A stretch of 45,824 nucleotides of DNA from JAZKAR01 sp040389065 (GTDB taxonomy: Bacteria; Pseudomonadota; Gammaproteobacteria; Burkholderiales; Casimicrobiaceae). Positions within the stretch are counted from its first letter, which is position 1. The number at the start of each line of letters is the position of its first letter. The DNA is taken from contig JAZKAR010000002.1 in the NCBI GenBank assembly GCA_040389065.1, forward strand, positions 1-45,824, written 5' to 3'. Below the pieces are notes generated by a model, which did not search any database, was not told the DNA's origin, and was given only the letters and a program-made list of their open reading frames with translations. This document shows, one piece after another, positions 1-8,866 of this stretch. The translations under genes were made by a program, and so were the position numbers.

Positions 1-306
1 ATCTAGTGAATAAGTCATACTTAATATTATGTCACATTAATGTTGGCTTGCTATAAAATGATATAAAAATTAAAGGCTGACTAAATTACCTAATTGTTTG
101 CCATGTTTATGGAGTCATCGCGCCTATTATTTCAATAATAAATAGGATACCGCTATGGATAAGATCGTAACATCATCAGGATACCTTCGGGACAGACGAC
201 GTTCATTTTAGAGTATACAAATTGTGGGATTGCTGCGGAGAGCTTAACGGAAACGCTTAATAGAAAAATGAATCGAAACACCTATGCATTGTCTAATGCC
301 TTCCGT
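1..306. other. Left-edge non-coding stretch
   Basis: No convincing gene is visible. An imperfect hairpin with CCTATTATT and AATAGG arms lies at about 123-146 but has no T-run after it. An open frame on the plus strand from about 205 to 356 runs into the 3' end of coaE, has no clear start or ribosome site, and resembles no family I know. It may be a degraded gene tail or chance. Confidence 0.4.
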
Positions 307-909
307 TTACTTCATTGCGTTATAGCAGTTATGCAAATATTTCACTATCTGACTTAATGTTTTTTTTGAACCAATATTAATGATTAAATCTTCAGCGAGT
401 GATTGCCGAACACTTCGCGACATTTGGTGATGTAAAACCTGTTGGATTGTTTTTAAACTTACGCCTCGTTCCAACACACGTTTAATCTGTACAGCAACAG
501 GAGCATCTATCACCAACACGCGATCAACCCTATCGCGATAACGGCTCGATTCCAAGAGCAGTGGAATACTCCATACAATATAAGAATGGATTTTTAAATT
601 ATCCAAGTGATGGGTTTGTGCCAGCACCTCATTAAAAATAAGAGGATGCAAACAATCTTCAAGCTGAGTTTTGATAGTGGCATCATGAAAAATAGCTTCT
701 CGAAGCTTGGGCCGATCTAAACGTTTTTCGGCATCTAAAAAAAGTGATCCCCAACGCTCGGTAATGGCTTGCCAGCCTAACTCACCCGGTTCGCTTAGTT
801 GATGGGCGATGATGTCAGCATCAATAACGGGAACGCCGAGCGCTTCAAAATCCTCAGAAACAGCTGATTTTCCGCATCCAATTCCGCCTGTTAAACCTAT
901 TATTTTCAT
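307..909 (-). CDS. coaE: Dephospho-CoA kinase
   Basis: Catalyses the last step of coenzyme A synthesis, ATP-dependent phosphorylation of the 3'-OH of dephospho-CoA, in the cytosol. The 200-residue protein has the family length. The P-loop GGIGCGKS occupies residues 8-15, followed by the DADIIAHQL segment expected of the CoA-binding region. It starts 24 bases after the stop of pilD on the same strand, so the two are probably co-transcribed, the usual pilD-coaE pairing of beta- and gammaproteobacteria. The zapD/yacG genes that often follow are absent: only non-coding DNA is seen downstream to the window edge. Confidence 0.96.
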   Translation of the reverse strand: MKIIGLTGGIGCGKSAVSEDFEALGVPVIDADIIAHQLSEPGELGWQAITERWGSLFLDAEKRLDRPKLREAIFHDATIKTQLEDCLHPLIFNEVLAQTHHLDNLKIHSYIVWSIPLLLESSRYRDRVDRVLVIDAPVAVQIKRVLERGVSLKTIQQVLHHQMSRSVRQSLAEDLIINIGSKKTLSQIVKYLHNCYNAMK

Positions 910-933
910 ACATTCATTTATAAAATTAAAAAT

Positions 934-1896
934 TTAAGGATGTAAAAAAAGATGTGCCGCTTCCGGGTAAGCCATCCACACTATCCACCCCCCTACAATC
1001 AAAAAAGGACCAAACGGTAAAGGGCGGCTCCATTGATGCCCCTCTTCTGCCTCTTTACTTTCTTGCGTACTTGCGGTTTCTGCCTCTACTTGCTCAGAAG
1101 GCGATCGAAAACCTGTTAAAGCACGCACTCCTCCATATAATAAGCCACTTAGTGAGGCAATTAACAAAATAGAAGGTAGCGCTAACCAGCCTAACCAGGC
1201 GCCCAATGCCGATAGCAGTTTAAAATCACCGTACCCCATTCCTTCTTTTTTAAAGCATAAATAAAAAAGCCAGTACACACTCCATAAAATCAGGTAACCG
1301 CTAATTGCTCCCCAAAATGCTTCAGAAAAAGGTACAAAGCCTACTCCCAAATAATTAATGATTAGCCCAGCCCATATTAAAGGAAGCATAAGGTCATCAG
1401 GAAGTAATTGTGTGTCCCAATCAATCCAAAATGCGCATATCAATACAGCATTTAATAAAAATGCTGCAGCTGTTTGATAACTAAATCCATAACGATAAGC
1501 AATATAAGCGCTTGTGATTCCCGTTAAACATTCCACTAACGGATAACGAATAGATATTTTTCCTCCGCAGGCTCGACATTTTGCTTTTTGCAGGCACCAA
1601 CTCACCAGCGGTATATTTTCATACCATTTTAAACGGTGCCCGCAGTGACCGCATCGAGAAGGAGGATACGCTAAATTAAAGGTAGGCCGATTTTCATCTA
1701 CGGGCGTAAGAGTCTCCGCTACCTGCGCCGTAGACTCTGCTTGTAAAAATGCAATCGCCTCATCATTCCACGATTGATACAACATTTTAGGAAGTCGATA
1801 AATAACAACATTTAAAAAACTTCCCACCATTAACCCTACAATAAAAATATAGGCAACAAATACGCCAAGGGGTATTGAATCTAAAGATAATGTCAT
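934..1896 (-). CDS. pilD: Type IV prepilin peptidase / N-methyltransferase
   Basis: Inner-membrane aspartyl protease that cleaves the leader of type IV prepilins and pseudopilins and methylates the new N-terminus. Visible signs: a first membrane helix with GSFLNVVIYRLP, two CxxC pairs (CGHC and CRAC) of the cytoplasmic zinc-binding methyltransferase loop, and the catalytic aspartates in DWDTQLLPDD and GYGDFKL. At 320 residues it is longer than the usual 280-290; the extra length lies partly in the loop before the first CxxC and partly in a hydrophilic segment near residues 262-285. A terminator between pilC and this gene implies its own promoter in 1897-2075. No pilin gene of this system is in the window. 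Confidence 0.95.
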   Translation of the reverse strand: MTLSLDSIPLGVFVAYIFIVGLMVGSFLNVVIYRLPKMLYQSWNDEAIAFLQAESTAQVAETLTPVDENRPTFNLAYPPSRCGHCGHRLKWYENIPLVSWCLQKAKCRACGGKISIRYPLVECLTGITSAYIAYRYGFSYQTAAAFLLNAVLICAFWIDWDTQLLPDDLMLPLIWAGLIINYLGVGFVPFSEAFWGAISGYLILWSVYWLFYLCFKKEGMGYGDFKLLSALGAWLGWLALPSILLIASLSGLLYGGVRALTGFRSPSEQVEAETASTQESKEAEEGHQWSRPLPFGPFLIVGGWIVWMAYPEAAHLFLHP

Positions 1897-2075
1897 AGCC
1901 CATTACTCTTAAAAATAATTTACATGTTTAAAAATATTTTTTATTACAAAATATCAACGCTAACACTAACTATTAAGCATCTTAAAAAATGCTATTTTAG
2001 AGTTCTTTGTAAACACAAACTCGGCTAATCATTTTATTTAACCTAGAACTATTATTATTTTTTAATGTGTTTTAT

Positions 2076-2104
2076 AGAAAAAAACCCTACTTTTCAGTAG
2101 GGTT
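2076..2104 (-). terminator. Rho-independent terminator after pilC
   Basis: On the minus strand an 8-bp perfect stem AACCCTAC/GTAGGGTT with a six-base loop is followed by a run of Ts, 38 bases past the pilC stop. This is a textbook intrinsic terminator and separates pilBC transcription from pilD-coaE. Confidence 0.85.
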
Positions 2105-2142
2105 CTAATATATATAAAATTATTGATAGAAAATCATATCTA

Positions 2143-3351
2143 TTAAACTACTTGTCCCAGTTTAAATATAGGTAGATACATTGCAACCACTAATCCGCCA
2201 ATAACCACGCCTAAAAAAACGATAATAATAGGTTCTAAAAGACTAGATAATGCAGCAACTTTATCATCCACTTCACGCTCATAAAAATCAGCCACTTTGC
2301 TTAGCATATTATCTAAAGAGCCTGACTCCTCCCCAATCGCTGTCATTTGCAACACCATATTGGGAAATACATTCACTTGCCCCATTGCATAAGCCAGGCT
2401 CACCCCGGTTGATATATCTGTTTGAACACGCTTTGTTGCATTCGAATATACTTGGTTTCCGCAGGCACCGGCAACTGAATCTAAAGACTCCACCAAAGGT
2501 ACCCCAGCAGCAAACATCGTCGCCAATGTTCTAGTCCAACGTGCAATAACCGCTTGCTGAATAATTTCCCCTATAATTGGAACGTGCAAAATAACGCGAT
2601 CAAAAAACATCTGCATCTGAGGAGATCGCTTCCAACTATATATAATAAATGCAACTCCACCTGCCATAGCTCCAAAAATATAATACCAATACGCAACAAA
2701 GGTATCAGACATGGCAATCACGATTTTGGTAGGAAGAGGCAACTCAGCTCCAAAACTTGAAAACACATCTTTAAAGGCAGGCACCACCCAAATCATAATC
2801 ACAGCTACTACAATAATAGCGACTGCAATCACCGCAGTAGGATAGAAAAGAGCTGCCTTGATCTTGCTTTTAATCGCTAATATTTTTTCACGATATACAG
2901 CCAATCGATCTAAAATGGTATCTAAAATACCGGCTGACTCACCTGCTGCAATAAGATTACAATACAGTCGATCAAAATAGACAGGGTGTTTTCTAAACGC
3001 CTGGTTCAAGCTTGAACCCTGCTCTACATCGCCCTTAATATCAAACAATAAACGTGACATAGCAGGATTTGAATGGCCCTTGGCTACAATATCAAACGAT
3101 TGCAGTAAAGGAACACCAGACTTTAGCATGGTCGCTAACTGACGCGTAAACATAGCGACATCTTTATCTGAAATGGTGCCGGCTTTGGGAAGCTTACGCT
3201 TTTTGATCGAGTTAACACGAACTCCCTGGCGCTTTAAGGCAATAGATACCTGCTTATCATTGGTTGCACGCATTTCCCCTTTTACAGGACGATTGCTACG
3301 ATCAATGCCTTCCCACAAAAATATTGAGGATTGTTCTTTTTCTAAAGCCAT
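2143..3351 (-). CDS. pilC: Type IV pilus inner-membrane platform protein PilC
   Basis: Polytopic inner-membrane protein that couples the PilB ATPase to pilin insertion. The 402 residues hold two repeated T2SSF domains (about 70-190 and 270-395), each with the signature glycine/serine turns (AAGESAGILD and AIGEESGSLD), and three strongly hydrophobic helices near 165-190, 215-240 and 370-395. The start has a strong ribosome site, AAGGAGGT, seven bases upstream. It lies 207 bases downstream of pilB on the same strand, and that gap holds repeat copy 1, so a pilB-pilC transcript would contain the repeat hairpin. Confidence 0.95.
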   Translation of the reverse strand: MALEKEQSSIFLWEGIDRSNRPVKGEMRATNDKQVSIALKRQGVRVNSIKKRKLPKAGTISDKDVAMFTRQLATMLKSGVPLLQSFDIVAKGHSNPAMSRLLFDIKGDVEQGSSLNQAFRKHPVYFDRLYCNLIAAGESAGILDTILDRLAVYREKILAIKSKIKAALFYPTAVIAVAIIVVAVIMIWVVPAFKDVFSSFGAELPLPTKIVIAMSDTFVAYWYYIFGAMAGGVAFIIYSWKRSPQMQMFFDRVILHVPIIGEIIQQAVIARWTRTLATMFAAGVPLVESLDSVAGACGNQVYSNATKRVQTDISTGVSLAYAMGQVNVFPNMVLQMTAIGEESGSLDNMLSKVADFYEREVDDKVAALSSLLEPIIIVFLGVVIGGLVVAMYLPIFKLGQVV

Positions 3352-3377
3352 GCAGACCTCCTTAAAGTCTTTATACT

Positions 3378-3480
3378 TAGAAGTTACGCAGTTGGCTCTC
3401 TCCGCGTTATAGCAACTTGCCGTACTGCATGTACTGTCTGCGTTGCTATGCCTTGATAGCGCTCAACTGCGTAACTTCTA
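3378..3480 (+). repeat. Palindromic MITE-like repeat, copy 1
   Basis: 103 bp between pilB and pilC. Perfect terminal inverted repeats TAGAAGTTACGCAGTTG (17 bp) enclose an inner palindrome with arms ATAGCAAC/GTTGCTAT around GTACTGCATGTAC. It is flanked by an exact 5-bp direct repeat ATACT (3373-3377 and 3481-3485), taken as a target-site duplication. It has no coding capacity. This is the best-preserved short-arm copy, and its orientation is called plus for the family. Confidence 0.9.
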
Positions 3481-3558
3481 ATACTTTTACAGGTTACTTC
3501 TACAAACATTCCACCGCATTAGATTCAGTGTTCATCACTATGTTTTAGAGTTTTACCT

Positions 3559-5256
3559 TTAACTATTTGTACAAGCCTCAACCTCTTGTAGAGAAGTTAA
3601 TCCTTGTTTAACTTTTAATAGCCCAGATCTACGCAACATTCTTACGCCTTCGCGCTTTGCTTGCTCCGCAATATCAATAGACGTTCCGTTACGCATAATG
3701 ATTTTGGCTATTTCTTCTGAAATAGGCATAACTTCATAAATCCCTACGCGCCCTTTATACCCCAGCCCTTTGCATGTTGTGCATCCCACTGGTTCATAAG
3801 GTGTCCACTCCTCTTCCAAGTCTGACTCATTAAATCCAGCTTGCAATAAAACATTTCTAGGAATATCAACACGGCGCTTACATTCAACACATAAACGACG
3901 TGCTAAACGCTGCGCAGTAATCAAAATAACCGAAGAAGCGACATTAAAAGGAGCAACGCCCATATTCAATAATCGAGTAATTGTTTTAGGGGCATCATTA
4001 GTATGCAGAGTAGATAACACCATATGACCCGTTTGCGCAGCCTTAATTGCTATATCTGCTGTTTCAAGATCGCGGATTTCCCCCACCATAATAATATCGG
4101 GATCTTGCCGCAAAAAAGATCTCAAGGCAGCTGCAAATGTTAAACCTGCTTTCTCATTTACATTCACCTGATTCACACCCGGTAAATTAATTTCAGCAGG
4201 ATCTTCCGCAGTGGCAATATTAATGCCTGGCTCATTCAAAATATTTAAACACGTATATAAGGAAACGGTTTTACCGCTACCGGTTGGCCCTGTCACTAAA
4301 ATCATTCCATAGGGGCGATGAATAGCATCTAGAATCATTGCTTTCTGATCGGCATCATAGCCTAAAGCATCTATTCCTAATTTAGCACTAGAAGGATCTA
4401 AAATCCGCATTACAATTTTTTCGCCAAATAGCGTTGGCAATGTACTCACCCGAAAATCAATCGCTCTGGTTTTAGAAATCACTAATTTTAAGCGACCATC
4501 TTGGGGAATTCTTTTTTCGGCGATATCTAATTTTGAAATAACTTTTATGCGTGAAGCAATTTTTTCTTTAAGAATCACAGGAGGCTGGCTCACCTCCATT
4601 AATAGCCCATCTAAGCGATAACGAATACGATAAAATTTTTCAAACGGCTCAAAATGAATATCTGAAACACCTGCATTAATAGCATCTAATAATACTTTTT
4701 GAATAAATTTTACAACCGGTGCATCTTCAATATCGCTATTATCATCAAGACTAGAACCTTGCTCATTACCTTCTTGTAATAAATCAATATCTGAGGTATC
4801 TCTAGTCATATTTTCTAGAGCTTCTGTTGCTGTCTCTGTTACTTTTTTAATGAGTTGCCCTAGTTTGTCATCTTCAACTACCACGGGTTCAATCATCATA
4901 TTCGTTTTAAAACGAATTTCTTCTAAACCCTGGAGATTAGTAGGGTCTGATGTAGCAACAAAAAGCCGATTCCCTCGCTTATGAAGAGGAACCAAACGAT
5001 GTGCTGCAAGTGTTTTGGGATCAATTAAGCTTTTATCAATTAAATCTGCTTCAAAAGCGTCTAAATCAAGTAATGGAACACCAAATATTAATGAGCAAAA
5101 TACGGCTAATTCACGTGCTTTAATTACTTTGCTGTGGATGATTTCTTCTATAAAAGAAATGCCTGCCTCTTTTGCTTTTTCTTGTAATGCCGTTAACTCA
5201 GTTTCTGTAATACGCCCATGCTGAACCAGTGCACGTGAGAGTCCTGTCACCGCCAT
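3559..5256 (-). CDS. pilB: Type IV pilus assembly ATPase PilB
   Basis: Cytoplasmic hexameric ATPase that powers pilus extension. The 565-residue chain has an N-terminal T2SSE_N-like domain (about 1-150) and a GspE/PilB catalytic domain with Walker A GPTGSGKT at 323-330, Walker B region GEIRDLETADIA, and the two CxxC zinc motifs CVEC and CTTC near 460-500 that mark PilB/GspE rather than the retraction ATPase PilT. The start follows the ribosome site AAGGGGGG. It is transcribed with pilC unless repeat copy 1 in the 207-base gap interrupts the message. Confidence 0.95.
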   Translation of the reverse strand: MAVTGLSRALVQHGRITETELTALQEKAKEAGISFIEEIIHSKVIKARELAVFCSLIFGVPLLDLDAFEADLIDKSLIDPKTLAAHRLVPLHKRGNRLFVATSDPTNLQGLEEIRFKTNMMIEPVVVEDDKLGQLIKKVTETATEALENMTRDTSDIDLLQEGNEQGSSLDDNSDIEDAPVVKFIQKVLLDAINAGVSDIHFEPFEKFYRIRYRLDGLLMEVSQPPVILKEKIASRIKVISKLDIAEKRIPQDGRLKLVISKTRAIDFRVSTLPTLFGEKIVMRILDPSSAKLGIDALGYDADQKAMILDAIHRPYGMILVTGPTGSGKTVSLYTCLNILNEPGINIATAEDPAEINLPGVNQVNVNEKAGLTFAAALRSFLRQDPDIIMVGEIRDLETADIAIKAAQTGHMVLSTLHTNDAPKTITRLLNMGVAPFNVASSVILITAQRLARRLCVECKRRVDIPRNVLLQAGFNESDLEEEWTPYEPVGCTTCKGLGYKGRVGIYEVMPISEEIAKIIMRNGTSIDIAEQAKREGVRMLRRSGLLKVKQGLTSLQEVEACTNS

Positions 5257-5476
5257 GATGCCCCCCCTTATAAAGAAATAGCGACTAGCAGCTATTTCAA
5301 AGGAATCTTAAAAAACTCTAACCTGCATTATTTTTATGCAGACTAATATTTCGTTTTCATTCCTGATTTTGAGGGGCACGCTAGCTAACTTCCCACTTTC
5401 ATACATAACCCATATTATTGAATGGCAAGTGCTAGTAAACGTTATCTTTCGGGTAAGAAGAGGGGGTTATGTTTCA

Positions 5477-7684
5477 TTAAACTTCGGTTAAAGGCGCATA
5501 CCTTGAATCAAGCCATTTTTCTCCGTGCCGCTTAAATCTTACTTGAAGACGTTCATAAGCACCGCTGGTTGGCTCGATTTTTAGAATGACTCCCTCTCCT
5601 AACGTTGTATGAAATACAGATTGCCCCATCGACCATTTCGATAAAGATTTTTTTCTTTCCTCTTTTGAAGACCCTTCAAAATCAACAGAATGCTCTTTTT
5701 TATCGGTCGAAGGAGCCTCAATCTTCAACCAGTCTCCCCATTGACTGATTTGAAAGTTTTCAATTAAATGTTGGGGTACTTCTTTTAAAAACCGGGAAGG
5801 AATGCCATAACGTAACTGCCCATACACATTGCGTGTGCGAGCCCATGTTAATACTAAATGCTCTCTGGCTCTTGTCATCGCTACATACATCAAGCGGCGC
5901 TCTTCTTCAATTTCGCGCCCTATACTATTTTCATGCGGAAACAAGCCCTCTTCTAATCCAACAACTGCTACGCGGCTAAACTCTAACCCTTTAGCAGAAT
6001 GTACAGTCATTAACTGTACCGCTTCTTGAATATCTACTCCTTTATCAGCGTCACTATCTAAGCTAGCCTGCCCCAGAAAAAGTGCCAAATCGCTTACATA
6101 GGGTGCATCTGGCTCCATCTCACGCCATACATCAGGATCAAATGTAGTGGCAGATGTTATTAAGGCATATAAATGCTCAACCCGATCATCTTCGCTTTTA
6201 CTCCGGTAATGTTCTATTAAACCTGAAGCTTCCAAAATAACTCTTACATTATTAGGAAATGAAGTTGCGGCACATAAATGCGTAAGCTGCGAAATTAATG
6301 TAATAACGCCCGATAAGGCCTTACCCGCACGCCCTCCTTCTTGAGCACTATCTCGAAGCGCTTCCCACAGACTGATATTTTTCATTCTGGCCTGAGCCTG
6401 AGCAATCTCTAAGGTTTTTTCACCAATGCCGCGGGCGGGCATGTTAATCATACGAATAAGCGCGGTGTTATCCGCAGGAGATTGAGCCACACGTAGATAA
6501 GCAATTGCCAAACGAATTTCAGCACGCTCAAAAAAGCGCATGCCCCCGTACACTTTGTAAGGAATTCTTGCTTGCATCAACGCTTGCTCTAATGCCCGCG
6601 ATTGCACGTTTGTTCTATACAGAAGAGCAATTTCAGAAGCAGGGACCTTGGCTTTTAACGCTACTTGAATCCAACGAATAATACCTCGCGCTTCGGCATC
6701 TTCTGACTCTGCCTGAGCAACAATAATGGGTTCGCCAGCGGCTTGCTGTGTCCACAATGATTTCCCTAGCCGCTGCGCATTATATTCAATCAACGAATTA
6801 GCAGCATTAAGAATACGTGCTAAAGAACGGTAATTTTGTTGCAGTTTAAAAATCTGTACCGGCGCGTATTCCATTAAGAACTGTTGCATCCCTTCAACAG
6901 AAGCGCCCCTAAAACCATAGATGGTTTGGTCATCATCTCCTACCGCTATAATTGACGTCTGCGGCCCTGCTAAACACTTTAACCATCGATATTGAAGTGG
7001 TGCGATATCCTGAAACTCATCAACAAGAATATGCTTAAATCGAGTTGCATAATGTGCGGCAATACTGGCATCGTGTTCTAACAAAGCAATACTTTTAATA
7101 AGCAGATCAGCAAAATCAAGCAACCCATCTTGGCTGCATTTCAGTTGATAGCCTTTAAACCCCTCTACTAGCCAAGGTTCATCTGCCGCTGCTTTCGTTA
7201 CCTGCTCTTCATCACAGTGCCCTTGCTCTTTTAAATCACGAATAAATCCTAGCAATCTAGGTAAAGGATATTTTTTTTCATCCCAATTTGTTTCTTTATA
7301 AATACGCTTAAGAAGACTTTTTTGGTCAGAATCATCAATAATTTGAAAGGTAGGCGGTAAGCCTGCAGCTTCAGCATGATAGCGTAATAAGCGATGCGCA
7401 AGACCGTGGAACGTACCTACCCACACACGTCGTGATAACGCCCCTAACTGCTTCTCAATACGTGACTGAAGTTCTTTAGCAGCTTTATTTGTAAACGTTA
7501 CTGCTAAAATCTGATAAGGAGCACATAAATTTTGCTGAATAAGCCAAGCTAATCGAGCAGTTAAAACACGTGTTTTACCACTTCCGGCTCCGGCCAATAT
7601 CAATGCGTGGCGCCCTGCCCATTCCACAGCCTGGCGCTGTTCAGAGTTTAATAATTCCAACCATGTTTGTGAAAATACATCCAC
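5477..7684 (-). CDS. uvrD: DNA helicase II (UvrD)
   Basis: Superfamily 1A 3'-5' helicase for nucleotide excision and mismatch repair. The 735 residues show motif I GAGSGKT near 32-38, motif Ia TFTNKAA, motif II LVDEFQDI, motif III VGDDDQTIYGFRGA, the QNYRS motif, the LMTVHSAKGLEF motif and the VAMTRARE motif. The C-terminus (FGEG-like TLGEGVILKIE... then LQVRFKRHGEKWL) matches the UvrD tail rather than Rep or PcrA. The start is GTG with the strong site AAGGAGG. It lies 220 bases upstream of pilB; that gap has a weak CTGCAT/ATGCAG hairpin (5323-5341) but no clear terminator. Confidence 0.96.
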   Translation of the reverse strand: MDVFSQTWLELLNSEQRQAVEWAGRHALILAGAGSGKTRVLTARLAWLIQQNLCAPYQILAVTFTNKAAKELQSRIEKQLGALSRRVWVGTFHGLAHRLLRYHAEAAGLPPTFQIIDDSDQKSLLKRIYKETNWDEKKYPLPRLLGFIRDLKEQGHCDEEQVTKAAADEPWLVEGFKGYQLKCSQDGLLDFADLLIKSIALLEHDASIAAHYATRFKHILVDEFQDIAPLQYRWLKCLAGPQTSIIAVGDDDQTIYGFRGASVEGMQQFLMEYAPVQIFKLQQNYRSLARILNAANSLIEYNAQRLGKSLWTQQAAGEPIIVAQAESEDAEARGIIRWIQVALKAKVPASEIALLYRTNVQSRALEQALMQARIPYKVYGGMRFFERAEIRLAIAYLRVAQSPADNTALIRMINMPARGIGEKTLEIAQAQARMKNISLWEALRDSAQEGGRAGKALSGVITLISQLTHLCAATSFPNNVRVILEASGLIEHYRSKSEDDRVEHLYALITSATTFDPDVWREMEPDAPYVSDLALFLGQASLDSDADKGVDIQEAVQLMTVHSAKGLEFSRVAVVGLEEGLFPHENSIGREIEEERRLMYVAMTRAREHLVLTWARTRNVYGQLRYGIPSRFLKEVPQHLIENFQISQWGDWLKIEAPSTDKKEHSVDFEGSSKEERKKSLSKWSMGQSVFHTTLGEGVILKIEPTSGAYERLQVRFKRHGEKWLDSRYAPLTEV

Positions 7685-8115
7685 AAATACCCTCCTTAAG
7701 TAATTTACCCTACAAAAAACACTTTGCAGAGCCGAGGTTATTATGCAATCTTAAGTTATAATGCCACTTAAAAGGGGGGCTTTTTTAATAAGCTTAGTTC
7801 AAAATATTCTATGTACCTACAAAAATAATGGTTATAAAAGCGATATTTATTGCATGACTCTTATCTCAATATTGATAATATGCTGCTTTTATCGCTCGCA
7901 CCAAGATGATTATTTTATAAGACTTACACAACATTGTTCTAGTGTAGATCATACAATAAGTACGATGCTATAGCGCCTCTGCGGCAATTTTCTATAAGTT
8001 TTACTAAGGCATAGTGTAACGATTTAATACCCTGATGGGGAAAGCCCCAATTTTACTTAATTATCAATACCTTCAAAATACTTATGCATTAACTTTTTAC
8101 TTAGAGATCAATAAC
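7685..8115. other. Intergenic region between uvrD and the pilin-like gene
   Basis: This 431-base region separates divergently transcribed uvrD and the VirB2-like gene and should hold both promoters. A 70-codon open frame (7761-7973) has low-complexity composition, no ribosome site and no recognisable fold, and I do not call it a gene. No strong hairpin or repeat was seen. Confidence 0.4.
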
Positions 8116-8439
8116 ATGAACCAAAAATCTGCTTATATTGCTGCTACCATTTTAATACTGTCTACCCTTAGTGTGGCAGTATTTGCAGGCGTGGCTTTTC
8201 CTTGGGATACTCCTTTATCCAGACTCGCACAGAATTTAACTGGTTCTACCTCAACATCGATTGCGCTTATTGGCTTGTTTGTTGCAGGCGGTGCATTAGT
8301 ATTTGGCGGCGACTTAGCTTCATTCGCCAAAAAAGTAACCTGGATGGTACTCGCCATTTCTTTGATGTTAAGCGGTAGCGCATTTTTAAATATTATTCAA
8401 AATGGTACAGCGCTTCCCTCATCCGCTGCTCTGCTATAG
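8116..8439 (+). CDS. VirB2/TrbC-family pilin-like protein
   Basis: Predicted 107-residue exported protein resembling the major pilin of type IV secretion systems. It has a cleavable-looking signal (about 1-25, ending VFAGVAF), a short polar loop, then two hydrophobic helices (about 46-65 and 74-95) separated by GGDLASFAKKV, the VirB2/TrbC arrangement of two membrane helices joined by a short cytoplasmic loop with a basic residue. The frame extends 27 codons upstream to an ATG at 8035, but that stretch is not signal-like and has no ribosome site; the ATG at 8116 starts a typical signal peptide. No VirB3-VirB11, VirD4 or relaxase gene occurs in this window, so the gene stands alone. Function in this organism is unknown. 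Confidence 0.75.
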   Translation: MNQKSAYIAATILILSTLSVAVFAGVAFPWDTPLSRLAQNLTGSTSTSIALIGLFVAGGALVFGGDLASFAKKVTWMVLAISLMLSGSAFLNIIQNGTALPSSAALL

Positions 8440-8866
8440 TATCTTGTTAATATCTCGATAAAATTTTATTTTGGGCAGTACACACTATGTGGAACCTTCA
8501 TTACGTTTTATAGTGAAATTAAGCAGGTCTGCCTGCAAAATTTAGCAATGTGAGGGTTAAGACAAATCGCCTGAGTCTGCAACTTCAACATACAATACTC
8601 GTGAACTTTTTAATGCTAAAGCAACAAAATACACTGTTTTGTTGCTTTAAGAGTATAAGAAGGTATAAAGTTTTTCTACTTTATCTCGGATAAATAATCG
8701 AAGTTGCTCCTCACTACAGGGCTCAAAACATTGCACTCAACTTTCTTTTCCTTTTGCCTCTTTAAATACCTGAGAGAAGAAAAAAGTTTATTTCTTTTAA
8801 AAATAGGAGATGTCTATCTAAAAGCTATGTTTTCTTTTTTCTTAACTCTTTAAGTCGATCAGTATT
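8440..8866. other. Long leader / intergenic region before hemA
   Basis: 427 bases with no gene. It contains a strong hairpin (listed separately), a small stem GCAGG/CCTGC at 8523-8536 and an A/T-rich tract before hemA. I looked for riboswitch or tRNA-like patterns and found none. Confidence 0.4.
8618..8648. terminator. Strong hairpin, possible terminator
   Basis: A 12-bp perfect inverted repeat AAAGCAACAAAA/TTTTGTTGCTTT encloses the 7-base loop TACACTG. It stands between the VirB2-like gene (stop 179 bases upstream) and hemA. The A-rich 5' arm and T-rich side give a partly terminator-like shape, but no clean T-run follows on either strand, so it could also be an RNA structure in the hemA leader. 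Confidence 0.45.

Noticed and set aside
7761..7973. 70-codon open frame upstream of the VirB2-like gene
   Set aside because: No ribosome site and cysteine/isoleucine-rich chance composition; it lies in a region expected to hold divergent promoters.
8035..8115. Upstream start for the VirB2-like gene
   Set aside because: No ribosome site; the added 27 residues would destroy the N-terminal signal peptide layout.
8760..8830. ACCTGAGAGAA resembling part of a TPP riboswitch
   Set aside because: The other conserved TPP segments are absent, and hemA is not a thiamine gene.
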